Source of the DNA: Desulfurococcales archaeon
GTDB taxonomy: Archaea > Thermoproteota > Thermoprotei_A > Sulfolobales > Fervidicoccaceae
NCBI GenBank assembly: GCA_027014955.1
Contig: JALWDA010000062.1
Coordinates: forward strand, 1 to 44,317
Direction: 5' to 3'
DNA: 44,317 bases
Part shown: positions 1 through 6,965 of the stretch, in pieces
How positions within the stretch are numbered: position 1 is the first letter of the stretch
Layout of the letters: each line of letters begins with the position of its first letter
The notes under the pieces: model-generated
Told to the model about the DNA's origin: nothing
Databases searched by the model: none
Seen by the model: the letters and a program-made list of their open reading frames with translations, nothing else
Translations under genes and position numbers: made by a program

Positions 1-105
1 CGCTGTCCCTTTGCCACAGACAAGTGCATGACGGAGGAGCCCCCCCGTATAGGCGTAAGCCCCACCCACTATGCATACTGCCACTACGTTGACCAAGTCC
101 CCTAG
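1..105 (+). CDS. C-terminal tail of an oligopeptide/dipeptide ABC transporter ATPase (partial)
   Basis: Only the last 34 codons are inside the window; reading frame 1 is open from the left edge to TAG at 103-105. The peptide has the cysteine-rich tail of OppD/OppF-type ATPases: RCPFA near the edge, a second Cys in DKC, then the ending HYAYCHYVDQVP, which matches the family pattern of a CP-F pair, Cys, and a final H-x-V. The full protein would energise peptide or sugar uptake. The next gene starts 20 nt downstream on the same strand. The call rests on a short tail and is moderate. Confidence 0.6.
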   Translation, partial: RCPFATDKCMTEEPPRIGVSPTHYAYCHYVDQVP

Positions 106-125
106 CATCAGACAAGGTACAAGCT

Positions 126-812
126 ATGCCCCCTCTCACACGCTTCAGCCGGGAAAGGGCCATAAGGGTCCAAAGAATAATCGCGGACAAGGTTCTCATA
201 AAACCCCTGTCCCAGCCACGCGTGGTGGCGGCGGTAGACGTGGCTTATAGCAGGGCGACCGCCACCAGCCATGCCGCCGCCGTCGCCTACGACGTTAGGG
301 CTGGGAAAATAGTGGCCCAGTCAACCGCGCAGGTACGTACGCCCCTTCCCTATATGCCCGGATTCCTCGCATTCAGGGAGCTCACGCCCATGCTGATAGC
401 TCTGAGCCGCCTCGGGACACGCTACGACGTCATACTCGTGGACGGCCATGGTATATCCCACCCACGCGGGGCGGGCATAGCTACGCACCTGGGCGTTATA
501 ATGGACAGGCCCACCGTGGGAGTGGCCAAGAAGATACTCGTCGGCAGGTTGGTTAAGGAAGGGGACAGGATGCTGGTCTACCACGAGGGCCGCCCAGTGG
601 CAATGGTGCACGACAGGCAGGGAAGGTGGAAGCCCCTCTACGTTAGCCCCGGCCACCGCTCTGACCTCGAATCAGCATACAGGCTAGTGGACATGCTCAG
701 AACAACCCCCGGCCTCCCCACCCCCTTGAAGGAGGCCGACAAGCTCAGCAAAGCCCTCAAGAAGGCAACCAGAGGCAGGGAAGAGGCCCCGAGAAACGCT
801 AAACTATTTTGA
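126..812 (+). CDS. nfi: Endonuclease V (deoxyinosine 3'-endonuclease)
   Basis: Endonuclease V nicks DNA (and often RNA) at the second phosphodiester 3' of inosine, repairing deaminated adenine, a heavy load at high temperature. The 228-residue protein has the usual family length. Visible motifs are the first catalytic Asp at 38 (AAVDVAY), PYMPG at 75-79 (the strand-separating wedge), FRE at 83-85 with catalytic Glu85, VDGHG with Asp106, and HPRGAG at 112-117 followed by ATHLGV. All expected metal ligands are present. Start is ATG 20 nt after the ABC gene. Its 3' end overlaps the convergent downstream gene by 14 nt. Confidence 0.93.
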   Translation: MPPLTRFSRERAIRVQRIIADKVLIKPLSQPRVVAAVDVAYSRATATSHAAAVAYDVRAGKIVAQSTAQVRTPLPYMPGFLAFRELTPMLIALSRLGTRYDVILVDGHGISHPRGAGIATHLGVIMDRPTVGVAKKILVGRLVKEGDRMLVYHEGRPVAMVHDRQGRWKPLYVSPGHRSDLESAYRLVDMLRTTPGLPTPLKEADKLSKALKKATRGREEAPRNAKLF

Positions 813-1197
813 CAACTCCCTTCTTCACAAGCGAGTTAAGAATCCTAACAACTCTGCGCTCCCCTACAAAACTAGTGTCAAACCCCTCCTCCTCAAGCCT
901 CTTCTTAACAAGCTCATAGAGCTCAGGAAGACCCGCCTCGAACAACACGCCTCCCGTAACCTGCATAATGGCCTCGGCTATGTCCTGGTTGCTCGGGAAC
1001 CTCCTCTTACCACGACCCCTGGAGAACTCCCTCCTCAAGAACTCCTCCTCATATCTAAGGACATCCTCTAGCACATCCCTCGGCACACTATCCAGGTAAT
1101 CAACCATCTCACGCACACTCTTACCACTCATCTCCCCATCAATCTGGCGAAAAGCCTCCTCACTCGAATCACCAGACAACCCAACCCCCTCCGACAC
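799..1197 (-). CDS. Conserved hypothetical protein, helix-rich with winged-helix-like C-terminus
   Basis: I do not recognise the family. The 132-residue, strongly charged protein has an acidic helical N-terminal half and a C-terminal segment (about 70-132) whose helix-helix-strand pattern, ending VVRILNSLVKKGVVKIV, resembles a winged-helix DNA-binding domain. GTG start at 1195-1197 (GTG TCG GAG). A TATA-like element at about 1228-1236 places the transcript start within about 10 nt of the start codon. It converges on nfi, overlapping its last 14 nt. A transcription-related role is inference only. Confidence 0.6.
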   Translation of the reverse strand: MSEGVGLSGDSSEEAFRQIDGEMSGKSVREMVDYLDSVPRDVLEDVLRYEEEFLRREFSRGRGKRRFPSNQDIAEAIMQVTGGVLFEAGLPELYELVKKRLEEEGFDTSFVGERRVVRILNSLVKKGVVKIV

Positions 1198-1227
1198 TCA
1201 ACCAGACACCACTAGAACACCCACCAC

Positions 1228-1236
1228 AATATAAGC
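1228..1236 (-). promoter_or_regulatory. TATA box for the minus-strand gene at 799-1197
   Basis: On the minus strand this reads cttatattg, centred about 26 nt upstream of a predicted start point near 1206, which gives a leader of under 10 nt. Spacing fits archaeal TBP promoters. Confidence 0.4.
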
Positions 1237-1262
1237 CCACCGACGAAACAAACGCCACAATC

Positions 1263-1270
1263 CTTATAAC
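1263..1270 (+). promoter_or_regulatory. TATA box for tRNA-Asp
   Basis: The element cttataac is centred about 45 nt before the mature tRNA 5' end. The tRNA-Thr gene at 14020 has a similar box at the same distance, so both imply a 5' leader of about 20 nt for RNase P to remove. Confidence 0.5.
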
Positions 1271-1310
1271 CCCAACATCACCCACACACATACACGCATA
1301 GAGATAAGAA

Positions 1311-1388
1311 GCCGCGGTAGTATAGCCTGGCCTAGTATGCGGGCCTGTCGAGCCCGTGACCCGGGTTCAAATCCCGGCCGCGGCGCCA
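1311..1388 (+). tRNA. tRNA-Asp (GTC)
   Basis: Complete cloverleaf. The acceptor stem gccgcgg pairs with ccgcggc (1378-1384), the anticodon stem cgggc (1340-1344) pairs with gcccg (1352-1356), the loop ctgtcga carries anticodon GTC at 1347-1349, and the T arm is ccggg-ttcaaat-cccgg (1361-1377). Discriminator G is at 1385, as expected for Asp, and CCA is encoded at 1386-1388. There is no intron. Confidence 0.96.
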
Positions 1389-1529
1389 AATTCTTTCCCT
1401 GTGTTATTAAAAATGGCAATTTAGGGTAAAGGAGATTCTTATAGCTAGCTAATAAGTTAAAACTTTACTGGTTCATTCTAGCCTCTATGGTAAACACGAT
1501 ATAGAGAATCGGGGCCAAGTTGTAATACC

Positions 1530-1863
1530 ATGGTATATGTTCGGTACGACCTATTAAACCATGTTAAAGAGTTTTATGACAAGTTCCCTTCCTACTGTTA
1601 TGGTCTCAAAATACTTCCTTGGAAGAGATCGTTCTTTGAGAAATTAGTTTGGTGAACCTCAAAGAGACTTCTATACAATTATAGCAAGAACACAATCTAG
1701 TGAAAGTAGCTTGATAATAGATTATGTCTCGCACGAGATAGACTATGCTATGCAATATTATGGAGATGCGTTGTTTCTTCCCGTTTGCGTGGAAAGACTT
1801 TTTCTCAAAGTACCATATAGGCGGGGCGGAACCTACAGTAGTGGGCCGAAAGTGGGTTATTAG
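1530..1863 (+). pseudogene. Possible frameshifted gene remnant in an AT-richer gap
   Basis: The stretch 1389-1913 has no intact gene and is visibly AT-richer than its surroundings. A frame from ATG 1530 runs 41 codons to TGA 1653 (starting MVYVRYDLLNHVKEFYDKF). A second frame open from 1648 to TAG 1861 gives protein-like sequence (FGEPQRDFYTIIART, then IIDYVSHEIDYAMQYYGDA). Joined by one frameshift near 1645-1653 they form a single product of about 110 residues. I recognise no family. It may be a decayed gene next to the tRNA or chance reading frames. Confidence 0.35.
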
Positions 1864-1869
1864 TGGTTT

Positions 1870-1901
1870 TTCTATATTTCAAAAAAGATTAGGATATAGA
1901 A
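1870..1901 (-). terminator. Inverted repeat with T-run downstream of the surface-protein gene
   Basis: ttctatat (1870-1877) and atatagaa (1894-1901) are perfect 8-nt inverted copies around a 16-nt spacer that holds a run of six A (1881-1886), a T-run on the minus transcript. It lies just past the TAA of the gene at 1914-3659, so it probably terminates that transcript. Confidence 0.4.
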
Positions 1902-1913
1902 ACCTTTGTCTTT

Positions 1914-3659
1914 TTATCTTTTCAGAATAGCTGCTATGGCTATTATTGCGATTAGTGCGGCTGCTATTAGAAGCGTGTTGTTTCCGAGAATGTTCCCAGT
2001 TTCGGGAGTTTGCTTCTCTTTCTCTTCTTCGGGCTCTTTGGGCGTCACTTGTTCTTCTCCTGCTTGCTCTGCTGGTTTTGTTGCCTGTGTCTCTCTAGGG
2101 GTTTCCTCAGTCTCTTGCTTTACTTCTCCCTCTTTGGTCTGGGTTATTGTTTCCTGTTTAGTTTCTTGTGTTGTTTCTACTTGTTCTTTGGTGGTCTTCT
2201 CCTTGGTTTCTGTTCCCGTTTGCGTCATTGGGGGTACCTGTGTTGGGCTTTCTGCCTCGCGGTATTCGCTGGTTTCTGTGGAGGGCTTGGGCAGGCTACC
2301 CTCTATGGTTACCTGGTATGTCTGGTTGGTGGGTGCTTTCTCTATTACCAGCTTGCCGGGCTGGGACTTGGTCACGTACTTGTCGAGCGGCGGCATGGGC
2401 TTGAGCTTCACGTTCTCGAGGGGCTTGTCGAGCGCTATCACGGCCCTGTCTATGACCTCTCCTTTCTGGGTGGGGTCTCCCTTGAGGAGCTCGTTTAGCA
2501 CCATGAGTGCCCCCTCGTAGCCGGGGGTCCTGCTGGTGGGCGCCAGGTAGATTTGGTTTATCTCGATGACTATGGACCCCTTGGCCCCGTCTCCGCTTAT
2601 CTTTATGGAGACGTCTATGGGCTTCTCGGCTATGGTTATGTTGGGTGTTATGGGGAGGGTCTGTGAGCTAACTTCGAGGGGGACCTCTACGGGTGATATG
2701 GAGGCGGGAGCGGTCTGGGCCATGCCCGCCTTTCCGAGGAGGTCTATATACTCGAGGTAAGCGTCCAGCCAGGCCTTGGTGGCCCTGGCCTCGATGTCCA
2801 CGTTGTAGGTTATCTTCTGGGGCTCTACTCTGAGGCTTATGTCGAAGCTTGCCTCAGCTTTTTCCTTAATGAGAACGTCCATGAGTTCTTGGAGACGTAT
2901 TCCAAGCTTCTCTATGTCCTCCTGCTTAACCCCGGCGTTATAGAGCGTGGCCTTGTACCATGTCACGTACTCGTTATAGTCCATCACAATAACCATCCTG
3001 ATGCTCCCTGAGACACCCTCACTGGTAATACTGAGTCCCTGGAGGTCCAACTCCTCGAACCGTATGAAGGTCATACCAGTCTGGGCAAGCTGCATGTTGA
3101 CAAGCCCTGCGTTAACCATGCCAAGCATTCCCCTAACCTGGTTAGCCACCTCAGGGTCTATCGGAACCCTAAGGTCCATGTTAGCCTCAACCGTGGTCCT
3201 GAAGGCCTTCTCCTTGCCCTCCACCGGCTCGCTTGAAGCCCTCAGCACCACGACGCCGTCCAACGTGCTATTCCCCAGAACGACCTCACCAAGCTCGACC
3301 CTGACCTCGAAGTCTCCAGTAGTCATGCTACCTTGGCCCTTAACCGTGACTTCTACCAGCTTCAGGTTCAACTTTTTCAAAAGCTCGAACGCTCCAGACC
3401 CTTTCACCTCGAGAGAAAAGCCCTCAGAACCGTCAACTTGGGCGGGCTGGGCCTTTATTGATAGGTCCCCCTCCCCGCGTGCGTTGAAGTTGTCCAGCGG
3501 TATCTTTGTTACGCCCCTTATCAGGAGGGTTCCGTCACCGTTGAGTATGAGCTCCAGGTCCTCCTGGAACTGCTGGGCCATGGCGGTGAGGGGAGACACC
3601 ACTAGTGCTAACAGAAACAGTGCTAGGATGCCCATCCTAGCTGCTTCTCGTGCGCCCAT
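1914..3659 (-). CDS. Membrane-anchored surface protein with Thr/Glu/Lys-rich stalk
   Basis: Not a family I can name. From ATG 3659 the product begins MGAREAARMGILALFLLALVV, a signal peptide with basic n-region and a likely cut after AMAQQ. A long beta-rich extracellular region of about 450 residues follows. Next is a low-complexity stalk of about 90 residues rich in Thr, Glu, Lys and Gln (TKEKTTKEQVETTQETK), and a C-terminal membrane helix (TLLIAAALIAIIAIAAILKR) ending in basic residues. This is the plan of archaeal S-layer-anchored or adhesin-like proteins. Starts at 3701 (longer) and 3635 (ATG, nearest the predicted start point) are possible; I chose 3659 for its basic n-region. Confidence 0.7.
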   Translation of the reverse strand: MGAREAARMGILALFLLALVVSPLTAMAQQFQEDLELILNGDGTLLIRGVTKIPLDNFNARGEGDLSIKAQPAQVDGSEGFSLEVKGSGAFELLKKLNLKLVEVTVKGQGSMTTGDFEVRVELGEVVLGNSTLDGVVVLRASSEPVEGKEKAFRTTVEANMDLRVPIDPEVANQVRGMLGMVNAGLVNMQLAQTGMTFIRFEELDLQGLSITSEGVSGSIRMVIVMDYNEYVTWYKATLYNAGVKQEDIEKLGIRLQELMDVLIKEKAEASFDISLRVEPQKITYNVDIEARATKAWLDAYLEYIDLLGKAGMAQTAPASISPVEVPLEVSSQTLPITPNITIAEKPIDVSIKISGDGAKGSIVIEINQIYLAPTSRTPGYEGALMVLNELLKGDPTQKGEVIDRAVIALDKPLENVKLKPMPPLDKYVTKSQPGKLVIEKAPTNQTYQVTIEGSLPKPSTETSEYREAESPTQVPPMTQTGTETKEKTTKEQVETTQETKQETITQTKEGEVKQETEETPRETQATKPAEQAGEEQVTPKEPEEEKEKQTPETGNILGNNTLLIAAALIAIIAIAAILKR

Positions 3660-3664
3660 GTTCC

Positions 3665-3673
3665 TTTTATATA
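3665..3673 (-). promoter_or_regulatory. TATA box for the surface-protein gene
   Basis: Minus strand reads tatataaaagg, a strong archaeal TATA box. A start point 26 nt on falls near 3643, just upstream of ATG 3635 and inside the coding frame begun at 3659, so this site bears directly on which Met is used. Confidence 0.5.
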
Positions 3674-3862
3674 TCAACTGGCTAGGCATTACGCTATACA
3701 CCTGATAGACACTCTTGCATAGGGATACATAAATCTCCTACATCAATAGGGTCCCTAGGGACCAACCTGTTGCGTAGAGTAATAGTCAGTATAACCGGAT
3801 ATAACACTATCCCCTCGAACAACAGCCAACGACGCCAAGCGGTGCGAATAAAGACTATACTG

Positions 3863-4666
3863 TCACATCCGAGCCACGAGAACCACATCCGAGCCAAGAA
3901 ACTCCACATGCCACTGCGAGGCAAAACCCTCCTCCACGAGCCTCCTTCCCAAGGCCCTGAGGAACCGGGCCTCCCTCCGGGTTATATCATCCCCACCTAC
4001 CAGGCTCCTACAAGGCTCACTCACGACAACGCCCCTCACAGGTAATCTTGAGAGCCAGTCAACTGGGTCGATGCCACGCGTCCTGACAAGCACCCTAAGC
4101 ACCCGAAGAACAAGGCCGAGCCCCGGAAGAGGAGCTCCTTGACTACCAATGAGCTCTGCCAGTCCTGGGGAGGCCAAGTCCTCCCTCAGGATTACCAGCT
4201 CCACATCTGGGAGACCCCGGGAAAATTCCCAGAGCTTCTCCACAGCAAGCGTATCCCTTTCCACCGCTATATAGTACCTGGGGCGACAGGGCCACAAGGG
4301 CAGGGTTAGGGGGAAGAGCCCAGATCCCAGGTCTATGACCGTCTCTGTTCCAAGAACTTCCATTTGACCGCATATTATACGGGCCAGCTCCTCCAAGTCT
4401 TCCCTGCTCCTCTCCTGGAGCGGGACCTCAACCCCCGCTGGGCGGAACCTCCTTAATGTATAATAGGCCCGCTTTCTGACCTCCTTAACAGCCTCCCTCC
4501 ACGCCCGTGTCCTCCTGTCAATTGGGGCCCGGGGGTCTATCCCATACTTCTCAAGAATGGGTGCAACTACATCTTCAGGGAACCTGGGCTCCAGGTCTAT
4601 GATCCTCTCTAGGCGCCTACCGAGGATCTCCCTTGTCAGCCTCTCCAGTTCCCGCGTGCCCAACAC
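3863..4666 (-). CDS. SAM-dependent methyltransferase of the FmrO/Arm 16S rRNA type (putative)
   Basis: A 267-residue protein from GTG 4664-4666. A helical N-terminal region of about 100 residues precedes a Rossmann methyltransferase core: motif I VIDLGSGLFPLTLP (about 111-124), the acidic ribose-binding strand IAVERD, then GLGLVLRVLRVLV and, after about 20 residues, VVVSEPCRSLVGG. The order and wording follow Arm/FmrO enzymes, which have DIGCGLNPLALP, a leucine-rich LMLKVLP helix and a SFPT-SLGG motif and methylate the 16S A-site guanine (G1405 in E. coli numbering). The archaeal target is unknown and rRNA is an inference from this resemblance. It is divergent from glnA across an AT-rich control region. 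Confidence 0.6.
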   Translation of the reverse strand: MLGTRELERLTREILGRRLERIIDLEPRFPEDVVAPILEKYGIDPRAPIDRRTRAWREAVKEVRKRAYYTLRRFRPAGVEVPLQERSREDLEELARIICGQMEVLGTETVIDLGSGLFPLTLPLWPCRPRYYIAVERDTLAVEKLWEFSRGLPDVELVILREDLASPGLAELIGSQGAPLPGLGLVLRVLRVLVRTRGIDPVDWLSRLPVRGVVVSEPCRSLVGGDDITRREARFLRALGRRLVEEGFASQWHVEFLGSDVVLVARM

Positions 4667-4700
4667 TGTCCCCTTTCCTAATGTTGGGGATGCTCGTGTT

Positions 4701-4744
4701 TTTTACATTATGTAAAATTTGTCACTATTATTCACTAGAATAAT
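4701..4744. promoter_or_regulatory. Two perfect inverted repeats in the glnA/methyltransferase divergent control region
   Basis: ttttacat-t-atgtaaaa (4701-4717) is a perfect 17-nt palindrome. attattc-acta-gaataat (4727-4744) is a second perfect repeat with 7-nt arms. They sit ten bases apart, about one helical turn, in an AT-rich stretch. The first also overlaps a plausible TATA box for the methyltransferase. AT-rich palindromes of this kind are typical binding sites of Lrp/AsnC-type regulators; which protein binds here is inference. Confidence 0.5.
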
Positions 4745-4799
4745 TACAGGAATAAGTAATTTTAATGTTATTTTTCTAATGTTTCTGGGGAAAGTATTA

Positions 4800-4809
4800 T
4801 TTTTTTATT
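4800..4809 (+). promoter_or_regulatory. Probable TATA element of glnA
   Basis: The T/A tract tttttttatt ends a 100-nt AT-rich zone. A start point about 26 nt on (near 4831) would leave a leader of about 26 nt containing the ribosome binding site aggtga at 4844-4849. Confidence 0.4.
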
Positions 4810-4856
4810 CAATGAAAACCTGGGGTTCCGTAAAACATGCAGCCAGGTGAAATTTC

Positions 4857-6254
4857 GTGGACATAAACCGGATACTTGAGGCAATCAGGGAAAAACAGGT
4901 TAGATGGATAAGCCTACACCTGACAGACCTCTTCGGAACCCTACACCAGGCAACCGTCAGCGCGTGGCAGTTCGACGAGAAAAGCGCCCAGCGGGGCTTC
5001 GGGAAGCTCGACGGAAGCAGCGTTAAAGGATTTAAGGACATAAGCGAGAGCGACCTTGTACTCAAACCCGTGCTCGACACCTTCGCCATAACCCCCTTCT
5101 CCGAGAAAACAGCCAGGTTCATATGCCAGATATACGACACGGGTGGGAAGACCAGGTATGAGAGAGACCCCCGCTATATCGCTGAGAAGGCAGAGAAGGT
5201 GCTAGCAGAGGAGGGCTTCTCCGCCCTCATGGGGGCCGAGCCCGAGTTCTACTTCTTCCGACGCATGGAGAGCTGGATAGGAAACGCTAGCACAGGGTAC
5301 AGCATAGAGGTCGAGGAGGCAGGGTTTGACTACAAGGTCAACCAGGGGATAAGCCCCAAGGAGGGCTACTACCCCGCACCACCTATAGATAAAACCGAGG
5401 CCCTGAGGAGAAGAACAGCAGAGATACTCGAGGACTACTTCGGGGTAAAGGTCGAGTCACACCACCACGAGGTGGGTGCAGCTGGCCAGGCGGAGATAAA
5501 CACGCGCGCCGCCAGCCCGGTCAGGCTAGCGGATAACATACAGACTCTCAAGTACGTTGCCCGCAACGTCGCCCAAGAGGCAGGGTACATAGCCACCTTC
5601 CTCCCCAAGCCAATATACGCTGACAACGGCAGCGGGATGCACGTCCACGCAAGCCTATGGAAGGGGGACGAAAACACGTTCTACGACAAGTCGGACGACT
5701 ATGCTGAGGTAAGCCAGACGGCGAGGTACTTCATAGGAGGACTCATAGAGCACGGTCGAAGCCTCTCCGCCATAGTCAGTCCAACAGTGAACAGCTACAA
5801 GAGACTAGTACCAGGCTACGAGGCGCCAATATACCTCGCGTGGAGCAAGAGCAACCGCAGCGCAGCTGTCAGGGTCCCGGTATACCACAAGGGTGATGTC
5901 AAGGGGAAGAGGATAGAATACAGGCCCCCAGACCCGAGTGCCAACCCCTACTTGGCCTTCTCCGCAATCGTGCTCGCGGGTCTAGATGGCATAAAGAAGA
6001 AGATAGACCCCGGGGACCCGATAGACACGAATATATACAAGTTGGGCGAGCAGAAGCGCAGAGAGCTGGGCATAAAGCAGCTGCCCGCCACACTACTCGA
6101 GGCTATCCAGGAGCTTGAGAGCGACAACGAGTACCTGAAACCAGCTTTCACAAGCGACGTGATAGAGGGCTATATTGAGATGAAGAAGAACGAGTGGACC
6201 CAGATAGAGTACAGGGTCTCACCAGCTGAGATACACTTCTACTCAGGAGTCTAG
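4857..6254 (+). CDS. glnA: Glutamine synthetase, type I
   Basis: It makes glutamine from glutamate, ammonia and ATP in the cytoplasm as a dodecamer, the entry point of nitrogen assimilation. The 465 residues match GS-I length. Visible are the N-terminal beta-grasp domain, EPEFYFF (metal-binding Glu), HHEVGAAGQAEIN, the ATP-binding signature GSGMHVHASLWK, PTVNSYKRLVPGYEAP, the SNRSAAVRVP arginines, EYRPPDPSANPYLAFSA and a C-terminal helical tail. GTG 4857 lies 7 nt after aggtga, a good ribosome binding site. Control is likely through the AT-rich palindrome region upstream. No bacterial adenylylation signature is evident. Confidence 0.96.
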   Translation: MDINRILEAIREKQVRWISLHLTDLFGTLHQATVSAWQFDEKSAQRGFGKLDGSSVKGFKDISESDLVLKPVLDTFAITPFSEKTARFICQIYDTGGKTRYERDPRYIAEKAEKVLAEEGFSALMGAEPEFYFFRRMESWIGNASTGYSIEVEEAGFDYKVNQGISPKEGYYPAPPIDKTEALRRRTAEILEDYFGVKVESHHHEVGAAGQAEINTRAASPVRLADNIQTLKYVARNVAQEAGYIATFLPKPIYADNGSGMHVHASLWKGDENTFYDKSDDYAEVSQTARYFIGGLIEHGRSLSAIVSPTVNSYKRLVPGYEAPIYLAWSKSNRSAAVRVPVYHKGDVKGKRIEYRPPDPSANPYLAFSAIVLAGLDGIKKKIDPGDPIDTNIYKLGEQKRRELGIKQLPATLLEAIQELESDNEYLKPAFTSDVIEGYIEMKKNEWTQIEYRVSPAEIHFYSGV

Positions 6255-6267
6255 ACCCTAGCACGTG

Positions 6268-6272
6268 TTTTT
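6268..6272 (+). terminator. T-run after glnA
   Basis: Five consecutive T (gtgtttttatc) follow the glnA stop by 14 nt. Archaeal RNA polymerase terminates at such runs without a required hairpin. Confidence 0.4.
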
Positions 6273-6397
6273 ATCCCAAATATAACAAAACTAGCCCTTC
6301 ATTCTCTCCAAATTCCCCAAGTATCAAGATACTAGTATTGCGTTATTCTACGTATAGCCCCAGCCTGTTCGATGGGCCTATATGGGGAATAGCACTT

Positions 6398-6961
6398 CTA
6401 TAGCATTCTCCACCTGGACTCCTTGGAGCTGTAGTAAAGAAGCCCCCTCCTGTATAGCTCGTTAAACAGCTTGCCTGCTCTCCCGAAAAGCTCCACGCAT
6501 GCAACGGGGTCCCGCTCCTCCACTGTCTCGAGCTTCTCCCGGAACTCCCTGTAAACACTCGGGTGTACGATAAGTGTATCGCCCTCCACCTCCAACACTA
6601 CTCCCCCCATCTGCTCAAGCCTCTTAAGGACACGTCCAAGCTCGTCAGGGTTTCCCCTGCTCAGGTCCTTGACCAACGATACGTAGCCCTTAGCATTGAG
6701 CGCGTCCAAGGCTTTCTGAAACAGGCTCGGGGGCCTACCCCGCTCCTCCTTCTCCTCCGCCCTCCTCTGCCTCCCACTTGCGTGTCTTCTCCTCAACTCC
6801 TGTAATTCTTCCTCCAGCTTCTCAACCCTCTCTTCCAACCTGGCCACCCTCTCAACTAGCTCGGCCAGGACCTCCCCAGGAACCAGAGCCAGCCTGCTGC
6901 TTTCCTCCTCTTCTCCCCCTTTCTCATTCTTTCCAAGGAACTCGTCAAGAGTGGGAGCCAA
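6398..6961 (-). CDS. Conserved hypothetical coiled-coil protein
   Basis: The family is unknown to me. The 187 residues comprise a short acidic N-terminus, a strong heptad coiled coil (about 28-65, LAELVERVARLEERVEKLEE), a basic linker rich in Arg and Glu, and a folded C-terminal half (about 80-187) of mixed helices and strands. It starts 5 nt after the stop of the GNAT-ABC fusion gene, so it is the last gene of the same minus-strand operon. The coiled coil suggests oligomerisation or a scaffold role beside the ABC ATPase, which is inference. Confidence 0.65.
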   Translation of the reverse strand: MAPTLDEFLGKNEKGGEEEESSRLALVPGEVLAELVERVARLEERVEKLEEELQELRRRHASGRQRRAEEKEERGRPPSLFQKALDALNAKGYVSLVKDLSRGNPDELGRVLKRLEQMGGVVLEVEGDTLIVHPSVYREFREKLETVEERDPVACVELFGRAGKLFNELYRRGLLYYSSKESRWRML

Positions 6962-6965
6962 AACG

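Noticed and set aside
1311-1388. tRNA-Asp as an integration (att) site
   Set aside because: I searched the window for a repeat of the tRNA 3' half and found none, and no integrase gene is present.
1906-2520. Long plus-strand frames opposite the surface-protein gene
   Set aside because: They are antisense images of the Thr/Glu/Lys-rich stalk; the products are Ser/Leu/Cys-rich low complexity with no start signals, while the minus strand gives a coherent signal-peptide-to-anchor protein.
3694-3924. 76-codon minus-strand frame between the surface protein and the methyltransferase
   Set aside because: It overlaps the end of the methyltransferase in another frame and shows no protein-like composition or ribosome site.
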